From Nitrospirota bacterium (GTDB lineage: Bacteria > Nitrospirota > Thermodesulfovibrionia > Thermodesulfovibrionales > JdFR-88): 32,149 nucleotides of DNA. Shown piece after piece: positions 23,985 through 31,246 of this stretch (its first letter is position 1; each line of letters begins with the position of its first letter). The stretch lies in the NCBI GenBank assembly GCA_021789555.1, contig JAJYJK010000014.1, forward strand, positions 1-32,149. The letters are read 5' to 3'. A program made the translations under genes and the position numbers. The notes beneath the pieces are model-generated. The model made no database searches. It saw only the letters and a program-made list of their open reading frames with translations, and was not told the DNA's origin.

Positions 23985-24847
23985 TTGAAATCCTCCTTTT
24001 GCCCGTTCTCTTTTTGGATAATGGAGCCGGCCGGCCCGGGCATGCTGACCGCGGGGCTGTTTTCCACCGGGGCCGCAAGAAACGGCCTGTAAATGGCCTC
24101 CCCGACATGGCTGTCCCGCCTCTTATCGTAAATCCTCGATTCTATAGCAGACTGCTCCGGGCTTCCCCACCAGTTGCCGGAGACCCGCACCGGCTTCGGC
24201 TCAAAATCCCCAATCCGCAGGTTGTACCAGTCGTTGCCCGCGATGTTGTTGCCGGAGATCTGAAGCCCTTCCGGGCCCTGGCTTACGAAGATGCCTATAT
24301 TGTTGCCGGAGATTGTATTTCTCCTTATCATCGCCTCGCCGAAATAGGCCCTTATGCCTATATGGTTTCCGGTGAACAGGTTTTCCTCTATCAGCATGGG
24401 GCCGCTCCGAAACCTGATGCCGCCCTCGTTGCCGATAAACCTGCAATGGCTTATCTCCATATGCGTGAAGTGCACGTGCATGCCCCATGTGGCGTGCCTG
24501 AAATCGGCCCAGGAGATGACCGAGGGGCCCGCGGAATTGATGTATATCTCATCCCACGCCTCCTGCCCCTTCTTGTCCGAGGTAAACACGATCCTCTGCC
24601 CCTGCGTGCCCCGGGCGACAATCCTGCCGAAGATGTTCAGCCCCCCTTTTTCATCGCCCTTATCGCTGAATTTTATTACCGTGCCGGGCGCGATGCTCAG
24701 GGTCGAACCTTTTTGGACGGTTATCTTGCCCTCCACCCGGACGACCCCGCTCCAGAGCGTATCGGAAGCGATAAGCCCGGAGCCGGCCGCCGGACGGGGC
24801 GTTAAAAGACAGAGCAATATAAAAAGCGCAGCCCGTTTCATTTTCAT
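23981..24847 (-). CDS. Exported right-handed parallel beta-helix protein (NosD-like fold)
   Basis: 288 residues, signal peptide to about residue 22. DTLWSGVVRVEGKITVQKGSTLSIAPGTVIKF is the cap sequence that opens many PbH1 beta-helix proteins. Rungs follow: ISHCRFIGNEGGIRFRSG, IEENLFTGNHIGIRAYFG, IRRNTISGNNIGIFVSQG and ISGNNIAGNDWYNLRI. VSGNWWGSPE near the end is another typical element. Such folds bind polysaccharide or, in NosD, serve metal-site assembly. It overlaps the next gene by four bases (GTGA). Confidence 0.83.
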   Translation of the reverse strand: MKMKRAALFILLCLLTPRPAAGSGLIASDTLWSGVVRVEGKITVQKGSTLSIAPGTVIKFSDKGDEKGGLNIFGRIVARGTQGQRIVFTSDKKGQEAWDEIYINSAGPSVISWADFRHATWGMHVHFTHMEISHCRFIGNEGGIRFRSGPMLIEENLFTGNHIGIRAYFGEAMIRRNTISGNNIGIFVSQGPEGLQISGNNIAGNDWYNLRIGDFEPKPVRVSGNWWGSPEQSAIESRIYDKRRDSHVGEAIYRPFLAAPVENSPAVSMPGPAGSIIQKENGQKEDFK

Positions 24848-24865
24848 TAATTTACACCCTCTCCC

Positions 24866-24931
24866 AATCCCGCCTGGGCGGGATTTTACAAAAGGCCTTT
24901 AGTTAAATCCCCTCCTAGAGAGGAGGGGATT
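24866..24931. repeat. Two adjacent hairpins between the beta-helix genes
   Basis: AATCCCGCC/GGCGGGATT (24866-24885), then AATCCCCTCCT, loop AGAG and AGGAGGGGATT (24906-24931), whose right arm ends in the stop codon of the upstream beta-helix gene. These are common palindromic spacer elements and could adjust expression within the operon. Confidence 0.7.
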
Positions 24932-26810
24932 AGGGGAGGTTGATACTTTCCTCCCTTCCCTCCTCTTTATCCGGCCCGAGCCTGAACGGCTTGAACCTGA
25001 CCTCGCCCAGTTTCGGGTCGTTTTTCCGGTCGAATATGGTCTTTCCAATATCCTGCTCCACCCCTGTGCCCCACCAGTTGTCCGCGGCGTCCACTGTCTG
25101 AGAGGTCTTCAGACCGAGATTGTATTGGCCGTTTTGATAGATGGAGTTGCCGGCGATGAGGCTTCCCAGTCTTTTGACCGAGACGCCGTTTTTCCCGTTC
25201 CGGGTGATGGCATTGCCGAAAATCCTCCCCTTGAAACCGTCAAAGGATATTCCGTTTACGCGGTTGCCTGATATGTCATTGCCCGAGAGCGTCCCGGTGC
25301 ATCCCTCGACGGAGAGCCCGTTTGCGCCGTTTTCCGAGAGCCTGTTTGCGGCCGCACGCACCTGAGAGTCTTTCAGGTAAAGCCCGTTTTCCCAGTTTCC
25401 CGCGATGCGGTTGCCGGAAAGGAAGACCTCGGAGTCCTCAAGCGATATGCCTCTCCGGTTGGCGCGGGCCCGGTTGTCGCGGGCGGAGAGCTTCGATTCC
25501 TTCGCCTTCAGCCCGTCGATTATATTGCCCTCTATGACATTGCCGTCCAGCTTCGCCTTAGCCCTCAGAAAGTTTATGCCGATGTAATTGTCCGTAATGG
25601 TGTTGCCCGTCATCTCTACGGAGGAATCCCTGAACTGGACGCCGGTCAGGTTTCGGGTCACGAGGTTTTGGTCCATCTGCACCTGGGAGCTTTGGAACTG
25701 GATGGCCCTGAGATTGTCCCTGAGGACGCTGTTTTCAATCTTAAGGGACGAGAAGTGCGAGTGTATGCCCCTGTAGGCATATTCGACGACGCAGTGATCG
25801 AATATGCTCTGGGCGGCATCGCTGCCCATCAGGCTCACGCTGTCCCAGGCCCCCTTCCTCCTGATATCTTTCGAAGTGAAGGTTATGGGCGCCTCCCGCG
25901 TGCCCATCGCCCAGATGGTCCCCTGCGAGGTAATGCCGCTTTCCCCTATGCCGTCCTTGTTGGTGTCCATGAACCCGAACCTGACGACCGTACCGGGCAA
26001 TATCAGGAGTTTCACCCCCGGCGATATCTTCAGCCCCCGGTTGATTGTGACCCTGCCGCTCCAGATAGTGTCGTTTACAAGGGTCTCTTCGCTGTTAAAA
26101 ACTATATCGGAACTATTTAACTTTGGCTTTAGGAGCGCCTTCCCGCCTGGGGGCGGCGGCTGCTCGGGGCGGGCGCCGTCTGAGGCGGAAAGCACTTTTG
26201 CGTAAGCGCTCTGCTCGTCTTCGTTATTTTTGAGCAGGACGGCCTTTCTCTCAAGCAGCGGGTCGCCCAGCAGCAGGAGCCCATGCCTGTTGCCCTCTAT
26301 CCGCACGTCCTCAAGGCGCGCCTCCGGCGCAAGCCCGTACAGGACCACCCCGTAATTATTGGAGGAAAAAGAGCTTTTTTTGATATTCGCCCGGCACGCT
26401 ATGCAGTAAAAACCGGTCTCGGCGCCTTCGACGCTCGTATTTTCGATGCTGGCCTGGCCGCCGTCCACCTGTATGCCCGCCCATTTGCCCCCGTCAGCCG
26501 AGACGAACCGGACGGGACGCCCCGGCGCGCCGGCTGCGCGCAACCTCCCCCTGACCGTTATTTCCGTGAATGCCGACAGGTATTCGGGGTCCGTTTTGGA
26601 GGTGAGGGCGGTGCTCACCTTGACGGTCGTGCCGGGGGCTATATCGAGTGTCGCACCCTTTGAGACTATGACACCGCCCGTCACCAGGACATTGCCGCTC
26701 CAGGCAGTGTCCTTCAGGATTACGCCATGCGCCTCAAGCGCCCACGACCCCGGAGGCAGAACAAGAAATAGCGAGACAAAAACAAAATAAAGATAAAGAT
26801 ATCTTTTCGT
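24930..26810 (-). CDS. Large exported parallel beta-helix protein, probable ACG start
   Basis: About 626 residues if translation begins at the ACG at 26810. No in-frame ATG, GTG or TTG exists between the upstream stop (about 26867) and the GTG at 26684, which would remove the signal peptide. From the ACG the sequence is (M)KRYLYLYFVFVSLFLVLPPG followed by SWA and LEAHGVILKDTAWSG, a convincing signal peptide and beta-helix cap, with AGAGGG at the right distance. Cap domain 1 lies at about 40-230 and an acidic/proline linker at about 200-225. A second cap (DTIWSGRVTINRGLKISPG) leads into about a dozen rungs (SGNRIAGNWENGLYL, SGNDISGNRVNGISF). It ends with DNWWGTG. First gene of the operon. Confidence 0.78.
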   Translation of the reverse strand, partial: TKRYLYLYFVFVSLFLVLPPGSWALEAHGVILKDTAWSGNVLVTGGVIVSKGATLDIAPGTTVKVSTALTSKTDPEYLSAFTEITVRGRLRAAGAPGRPVRFVSADGGKWAGIQVDGGQASIENTSVEGAETGFYCIACRANIKKSSFSSNNYGVVLYGLAPEARLEDVRIEGNRHGLLLLGDPLLERKAVLLKNNEDEQSAYAKVLSASDGARPEQPPPPGGKALLKPKLNSSDIVFNSEETLVNDTIWSGRVTINRGLKISPGVKLLILPGTVVRFGFMDTNKDGIGESGITSQGTIWAMGTREAPITFTSKDIRRKGAWDSVSLMGSDAAQSIFDHCVVEYAYRGIHSHFSSLKIENSVLRDNLRAIQFQSSQVQMDQNLVTRNLTGVQFRDSSVEMTGNTITDNYIGINFLRAKAKLDGNVIEGNIIDGLKAKESKLSARDNRARANRRGISLEDSEVFLSGNRIAGNWENGLYLKDSQVRAAANRLSENGANGLSVEGCTGTLSGNDISGNRVNGISFDGFKGRIFGNAITRNGKNGVSVKRLGSLIAGNSIYQNGQYNLGLKTSQTVDAADNWWGTGVEQDIGKTIFDRKNDPKLGEVRFKPFRLGPDKEEGREESINLP

Positions 26811-26833
26811 AAACCTGCCCTCTCGCCTATAAA

Positions 26834-26849
26834 CGCAATTTCCATTCCG
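26834..26849 (-). promoter_or_regulatory. Sigma-54 type promoter of the beta-helix/YedE operon
   Basis: Minus strand CGGAATGGAAATTGCG with exact GG-N10-GC spacing; 13 of the central 14 bases equal the unit D promoter. Transcript start near 26823, about 13 nt before the ACG start. No copy of the TGYGAAATRACSCTG element is evident upstream, and no CVHPC peptide lies in this leader. Confidence 0.62.
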
Positions 26850-26950
26850 AGTTGTTAAAAAACAAAGATATCATAAATAAACTTTTGTCCCTATTTCAAG
26901 AAAATAATATTAGTTTTTAAATTGAAAAATTGAAAAACCCCGAGGCTTAA

Positions 26951-26972
26951 GGGGACTAGTCCCCCCGCGGGG
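26951..26972. repeat. Palindromes in the leader of the beta-helix operon
   Basis: GGGGACTAGTCCCC (26951-26964) runs into CCCCGCGGGG (26963-26972). They stand about 100 bp upstream of the sigma-54-like site at 26834-26849, in the 245-bp gap after gene F. A similar GGGGACCAGTCCC lies at 31197-31209. They could be operator-like or only spacer palindromes. Confidence 0.4.
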
Positions 26973-27047
26973 AATCTAATGCAAGGAATTTCCTCCATTA
27001 TATTCGCTCGCTTGACCCCGCGGAAAGTTTTTAGCCGATACAGGGGT

Positions 27048-27071
27048 CCCCGGAAAACTTGTTTTCCGGGG
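27048..27071 (-). terminator. Hairpin after gene F
   Basis: CCCCGGAAAA (27048-27057), loop CTTG and TTTTCCGGGG (27062-27071), a perfect 10-bp stem 26 nt beyond the gene F stop. No U-run follows on the minus strand, but the stem base itself is A/T next to the loop. Likely the 3' end of the G-F transcript. Confidence 0.55.
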
Positions 27072-27096
27072 CGGGGGCAATGCGCTCGCTATCCAT

Positions 27097-27972
27097 TTAA
27101 TAAGTGGGGGTGTAATTGATATTCACGCCGGTCAGCTGCCCGCCGCTGCCAACGGACACCGGGCAGTAAGGGTAACATGCAATGGCCCAACTCCCCGTAG
27201 TAATGCATTGGCTGCAACTGGACCAGTAGGTCCCATACATATCCATGCAGGACGAGCAGGTGGCGGCCGGGAATGCCTGCCATGCGTTATAGCCATAGGC
27301 GGGGCTCGGCATGGCATATAGATAGTAGGTGCCCGGACTGCTGAGCTTTATCGTATAGTTGCCGTTTTGGCCGGTCAGTTGCGGGGCCGGATGTTTTATG
27401 CCGCACTGGGTTGCCACACCCCAATAATAATATCCCGCTATGCAGGGTGACTCCGCGGCAATCACAAACCATCCCGCCCGGGGAGTCCCCGAGGCATCCG
27501 TGACTTGTCCGGTGATCGAAACCGGGGGGGCGGAAGGGGCCCCGAATATAGTGGCATATATGGCGCCCAGGTTACTGACGGAACCGTTGGAGACGGTTAT
27601 GGTGGACCCGGGGGAATACCAGGTGTAATCGCCCGGGTTTGGCGGGCCGTATACAACTGTGGGCGTCGAGCCGAGCGGCGCGCGGCGGACAAGGCGGACG
27701 CGATAAATGCCATTGGGGACGCTGGCCGAAATGCTGCCGTTGGCGCCGGTCGGGCCGAAGACGTACTGCGCATTCCTGAAATATTTTTGCATGATCGGGG
27801 CCCCGAGCGGCGGGTACGCATGGAGATAGACATAGGCGCCTGAAAGCGGCTGGCCGACCCCGCTCCCGTTATACATGAAGGTCGCGGTGAGCGTGCCGTT
27901 TGCCTCGGCCATCCCGGCAAAAAGCACGGCAGCCAGCATCAAACCGATAAACACAGGAAGCCGTTTTTTCAT
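27097..27972 (-). CDS. Exported two-module beta-sandwich protein, type 1 (gene F)
   Basis: 291 residues from the ATG at 27972. Signal peptide MKKRLPVFIGLMLAAVLFAG is the same, residue for residue, as in gene H. Module 1: LSGAYVYLHAYPPLGAP, FRNAQYVFGPTGANGSISASV, YGPPNPGDYTWYS. Module 2: VSITGQVTDASGTPRAGWFVIAA and NGNYTIKLSSPGTYYLYA, then a Cys-rich end (CSSCMDMYGTYWSSCSQC and ACYPYCPVSVG). None of the Cys pairs is CxxCH. Second gene of the G-F pair, 46 nt after G. Confidence 0.8.
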   Translation of the reverse strand: MKKRLPVFIGLMLAAVLFAGMAEANGTLTATFMYNGSGVGQPLSGAYVYLHAYPPLGAPIMQKYFRNAQYVFGPTGANGSISASVPNGIYRVRLVRRAPLGSTPTVVYGPPNPGDYTWYSPGSTITVSNGSVSNLGAIYATIFGAPSAPPVSITGQVTDASGTPRAGWFVIAAESPCIAGYYYWGVATQCGIKHPAPQLTGQNGNYTIKLSSPGTYYLYAMPSPAYGYNAWQAFPAATCSSCMDMYGTYWSSCSQCITTGSWAIACYPYCPVSVGSGGQLTGVNINYTPTY

Positions 27973-28018
27973 GGCGTCAATTGACCCCCTTGAAGAGATT
28001 ATCATTCCGTTATTCACC

Positions 28019-28849
28019 CTAATATCCTGGGACGACGATATTCTCTCCGGTCACGGCCCCGGTGACGTTTACAGGGCAGTTGTAATAGAAATAGCCGCCG
28101 CAGGCCTCGCACCCGGCACCCGCCTGGCATGTGGGGTAGCCGCCCGGATAGTTGGGATTCCCAAAGTTCAGTTTCGGGCTTGCATAGACGTAATAGTTCC
28201 CGGTGTTATAGACGGTGATGGTATAGTTGCCGCTGGAGTCGGTGAAGGCCGCGATTTTCGATTGCCCGCACTCGTTGAAGGAATGGGCATAGGCCCAGTT
28301 GCCGGATTCGCAGGGCACGTTCGCCGCCTTTACGGCCCATCCGGCCAAAAGCCTGCCCGAAGCGCCTCTGACCGTCCCCGATATAGTCATGGGCTGGCTG
28401 GACTGGACCCCGTATATCGTGGTATTCACCGTGCCCAGGTTGACCGCTCCATTGGTGGTGATAGTTATAGTGCCGGGATAGAACCAGGTGTAATCCCCGG
28501 GATACGGGGGGCCAATGGCGGCAAGATCGTGTGATACGGGAGATAAATACCCGGACGGGTTCGGCGTGAAATTCGCCCTCTTTATTATTCGGACGTAATA
28601 GGCGCCTTCGGGCACGCTTGCCGAAATGTTCCCGCTCGAATCTGAAGGCCCAAGCAGATAAGCCGCGCTCTGATAGTATTGCTCCCTGGGGGAGAGCCGG
28701 GAGCCGCTTTGCAGATACGCGTAGGCATTTTGAAGCGGCTGGCCGCTATAAAAGACGGTAGCCGTGAGCGTGCCGTTTGCCATTGCCATGCCGGCGGGAA
28801 AGACCGCCAACGACGCGAAGATAAAAAAAACAGTCAGCCACTTTTTCAT
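28019..28849 (-). CDS. Exported two-module beta-sandwich protein, type 2 (gene G)
   Basis: 276 residues, signal peptide MKKWLTVFFIFASLAVFPAG. Module 1: GQPLQNAYAYLQSGSRLSPRE, YYQSAAYLLGPSDSSGNISAS, IGPPYPGDYTWFY, with a local insertion (NPSGYLSPVSHDLAA) absent from D and I. Module 2: MTISGTVRGASGRLLAGWAVKA, CESGNWAYAHSFNECG, CQAGAGCEACGGYFYYNCP, ending ENIVVPGY. GGGAGG precedes the ATG. The leader upstream contains a decayed peptide gene and promoter, so expression may now depend on read-through from H. Confidence 0.82.
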   Translation of the reverse strand: MKKWLTVFFIFASLAVFPAGMAMANGTLTATVFYSGQPLQNAYAYLQSGSRLSPREQYYQSAAYLLGPSDSSGNISASVPEGAYYVRIIKRANFTPNPSGYLSPVSHDLAAIGPPYPGDYTWFYPGTITITTNGAVNLGTVNTTIYGVQSSQPMTISGTVRGASGRLLAGWAVKAANVPCESGNWAYAHSFNECGQSKIAAFTDSSGNYTITVYNTGNYYVYASPKLNFGNPNYPGGYPTCQAGAGCEACGGYFYYNCPVNVTGAVTGENIVVPGY

Positions 28850-28935
28850 GGCGCTACCTCCCTCCTCTCAGGTGACTTCGACCTTTAACCTGCCCCCTAT
28901 CGCTTCCCTCCCAAATAACTTGCTGCCGGCCACCT

Positions 28936-28990
28936 GCACCGGCAGGGATGCGCGCACCAGGCATCCGATGACGCGAGACCCCATTTCATG
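28936..28990 (-). pseudogene. Decayed CVHPC peptide gene upstream of gene G
   Basis: Minus-strand CGCGTCATCGGA and TGCGCGCATCCCTGC align with the RVIG and CVHPC codons of the intact copies. One extra base between them shifts the frame, and the stop codon has become CGG. From the ATG at 28989 the reading is MKWGLASSDAWCAHPCR, which keeps CxHPC only. No good ribosome site remains. The gap 28850-29369 holds this relic, the decayed promoter and upstream element, and nothing else I can assign. Confidence 0.6.
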
Positions 28991-29110
28991 ACTGAGGTAA
29001 TGAGCTTCCCACGTTTCCGTCACAACCCTGGATAGCAAGTAAGTAGCAATTATCACGCCAGCGTTGGAGGCGCCGGACAGGGCAATTGACAGCCGGTTGG
29101 ATTTCATCCA

Positions 29111-29126
29111 TTTTATTTCTATTCCA
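29111..29126 (-). promoter_or_regulatory. Decayed sigma-54 promoter, unit G
   Basis: Minus strand TGGAATAGAAATAAAA keeps the -24 TGGAAT of the other units, but the -12 TTGC has become AAAA. A sequence resembling the upstream element (TGTGATATGGCGCAT on the plus strand, 29205-29219) lies only 79 bp away, so spacing has also changed. Confidence 0.5.
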
Positions 29127-29369
29127 ATAAGTTAGGAGCGCTCTCTTTTTTAAAAGTAAAAATTTATAAAATTAGAATGGCTTGCGGGGGATAGCGCATG
29201 GTGGTGTGATATGGCGCATTTTGCACGCGATATTCTGTTAAAACCTGCTGCGGGGTCTCCCCGGTTTTCCGCCCCATTAAAGTGGCGAGATGACGAGTCG
29301 GGCGTTGCTGGCTGGCTTTTTTTGCGCCTGACCGGTCACCCGCCACTTTTCCAAATGCGGTCGTCAGAA

Positions 29370-29432
29370 TCAGCAGGGATGCACGCATGCAAAACCGACC
29401 ACGCGCGGCCTTGCATATCTCATCTTCTTCAT
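29370..29432 (-). CDS. CVHPC short peptide, copy H (20 aa)
   Basis: MKKMRYARPRVVGFACVHPC then TGA (other copies end in TAG). GGAGGAGGG precedes the ATG by nine bases. It starts 34 nt after the gene H stop and is probably co-transcribed with I-H. The next intact gene (G) is 520 nt away, so here the peptide does not act as an immediate leader of a coding gene. That makes an independent function of the peptide more likely. Confidence 0.74.
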   Translation of the reverse strand: MKKMRYARPRVVGFACVHPC

Positions 29433-29466
29433 ATAAAGCCCTCCTCCCCTCCGGTATTATCAGATA

Positions 29467-30282
29467 CTATTGGGCAATGATATTCAACCCGGTCAGATAG
29501 CTCCCCGCGCCAACCGTCACCGGACAGACCGGGACTTGACCGCTATTATACACGCCGCCCGTGTACGGCGGGCATGTGGTATAGGGCACCTCGTCCTGGA
29601 ACGCCTGAAAATAAGCCGCATAGGGCTGGGCATAGACATAGTAGGTGCCGGGATTGCCCAGATTTATAGTATAGTTGCCGTTCGAGTCGGTCAGCTCCCG
29701 CGCCGGATATTTCATGCCGGGACAGCCTCCGACCTGTCCTCCCGCCCCGACCTGGCAGGGCGCCGTCGTCGCCATTACAAACCATCCCGTCTGGGGAGTC
29801 CCCGACGAATTCGTGACTTTCCCGGAGATGGAAATCGAGGCCGTCTGCGGGGCGAATACCGTGGCGTACACGGCGCCCAGGCCGATGAGGGAACCGGCGG
29901 TGACGTTTATGGTGGAGCCGGCGGAATACCAGATCAAATCCCCCCGGCTTGGCGGTCCGTATTCATTTGTGGAAGTCGCGGCAAGCGGCGACCTGCGAAT
30001 GAAGACGCGATAAACGCCGTTTGGGACGCTCACCGAAAAATTACCGTTTGCATCGGACGGCCCAAGGACGTACTGCGCGTTCCTGAAATATTTTTCCATG
30101 ATCGGCGAGCCGCTGGGCGGATAGACATGGAGGTAGACATAGGCGTTGTCAAGCGGATGGATGGCCCCGCCTGGGTCCTTATACAGGAATGTGGCCGTGA
30201 GCGTGCCGTCCGCCATTGCCGACCCGGCAAAAAGCACGGCAGCCAGCATCAAACCGATAAACACGGGGAGCCGTTTTTTCAT
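29467..30282 (-). CDS. Exported two-module beta-sandwich protein, type 1 (gene H)
   Basis: 271 residues from the ATG at 30282. Signal peptide MKKRLPVFIGLMLAAVLFAG. Module 1: LDNAYVYLHVYPPSGSP, FRNAQYVLGPSDANGNFSVSV, YGPPSRGDLIWYS. Module 2: ISISGKVTNSSGTPQTGWFVMA and DSNGNYTINLGNPGTYYVYA, then a shorter C-terminus with few Cys, ending LTGLNIIAQ. It is closest to gene F and lies the same 46 nt after its type 2 partner (I). Confidence 0.8.
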   Translation of the reverse strand: MKKRLPVFIGLMLAAVLFAGSAMADGTLTATFLYKDPGGAIHPLDNAYVYLHVYPPSGSPIMEKYFRNAQYVLGPSDANGNFSVSVPNGVYRVFIRRSPLAATSTNEYGPPSRGDLIWYSAGSTINVTAGSLIGLGAVYATVFAPQTASISISGKVTNSSGTPQTGWFVMATTAPCQVGAGGQVGGCPGMKYPARELTDSNGNYTINLGNPGTYYVYAQPYAAYFQAFQDEVPYTTCPPYTGGVYNSGQVPVCPVTVGAGSYLTGLNIIAQ

Positions 30283-30328
30283 GGCGTCATCTGACCTCCT
30301 TAAAGAGATTATCATTCCGTTATTCGCC

Positions 30329-31117
30329 CTAATATCCCGGGACGACGATATTCTCTCCGGTCATGGCCCCGGTGACGTTTATCGGGCAGTTGTAGTAGAA
30401 ATAGCCGCCGCAGGCCTCGCACCCGACACCCGTGGCGCATGTGGGATAGCCGCCCGGATAGCTGGTGTTTGCAAAATTCAAGTCCGGGCTGGCGTAGACG
30501 TAATAGGTCCCCGTGTCTTTGATCGTGATGGTATAGTTGCCGTTAGAGTCGGTGAGGGCCGGATATTTCGCTGCTCCGCACTCGTTGAAGGAATGGGGAT
30601 AGGCCCAGTCGCCCGATTCGCAGGGCGCGGTCGTCGCCTTTACGGCCCATCCGGCCAGCGGATTGCCCGAAGAGCCTTTCACCGTACCGGATATCGTGAT
30701 CGACTGACCGCCGTATATTTCGGTATTTACCGCACCCAGGGCGACTACGCCATTGGTGGTGACGGTTATGGTGGCGGGGCTGCCGGTGTAGAACCAGGTA
30801 TAATCCCCCGTGTACGGGGGGCCAAGACGCGACGAGCTATTCGCCCTCTTCGTTATCCGGACGTAATAGGCGCCTTCGGGCACGCTTGCCCGGATGTTGC
30901 CGTTTGCATCTGAAGGCCCAAGGATATCAGCCGCCTGCATATAATACATTTCCCTGGGCGGCAACTGGGAGGCTCTTTGCAGATATATGTAGGCATTTTG
31001 AAGCGGTTGGCCGTTATAAAGGACCGTCGCGGTGATCGTGCCGTTTGCCATTGCCATCCCGGCGGAAAAAAATGCGGAAATCGTAAAGACGATAAAGAAA
31101 GCAAGCCATTTTTTCAT
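30329..31117 (-). CDS. Exported two-module beta-sandwich protein, type 2 (gene I)
   Basis: 262 residues from the ATG at 31117, behind GGAGGG. Signal peptide MKKWLAFFIVFTISAFFSAG. Module 1: GQPLQNAYIYLQRASQLPPRE, DANGNIRASVPEGAYYVRI, LGPPYTGDYTWFY. Module 2: ITISGTVKGSSGNPLAGWAVKA, CESGDWAYPHSFNECG, DSNGNYTITIKDTGTYYVYA, CATGVGCEACGGYFYYNCP, ending ENIVVPGY. No sigma-54 site with correct spacing is seen in the 130-bp leader, so it may be read from the gene at 31247 or from further right. Confidence 0.82.
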   Translation of the reverse strand: MKKWLAFFIVFTISAFFSAGMAMANGTITATVLYNGQPLQNAYIYLQRASQLPPREMYYMQAADILGPSDANGNIRASVPEGAYYVRITKRANSSSRLGPPYTGDYTWFYTGSPATITVTTNGVVALGAVNTEIYGGQSITISGTVKGSSGNPLAGWAVKATTAPCESGDWAYPHSFNECGAAKYPALTDSNGNYTITIKDTGTYYVYASPDLNFANTSYPGGYPTCATGVGCEACGGYFYYNCPINVTGAMTGENIVVPGY

Positions 31118-31246
31118 GGCATCCACCCTCCTTGTAAGGTGACTTGGAGGCTCTGACCTGTCGCCTGCCGCTTGTCATTTACAACCCGCGCCTGTGGGGA
31201 CCAGTCCCTTTGACGCAGGGAAGAGCAATTATGCGGAAAGCAATAA

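Noticed and set aside
26800-26845. ATG at 26845 (minus strand) as start of the large beta-helix gene
   Set aside because: It lies in a different frame that ends in the MA-stop after about 42 codons, and inside the predicted sigma-54 promoter.
27170-27420. c-type cytochrome heme sites in the Cys-rich end of gene F
   Set aside because: The CxxC pairs (CSSC, CSQC) and the CEACG of type 2 proteins lack the following His; no CxxCH is present.
29164-29388. Minus-strand 74-codon frame overlapping the copy H peptide
   Set aside because: It overlaps the well-supported peptide in another frame, has no signal peptide or family resemblance, and starts without a ribosome site.
13610-31117. Outer-membrane barrel or PEP-CTERM/LPXTG sorting signal for the paired proteins
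   Set aside because: Several end in an aromatic residue (VPGY, SGNF, TPTY), but there is no barrel-like strand set, no C-terminal hydrophobic anchor and no sorting motif; gene H ends in AQ.
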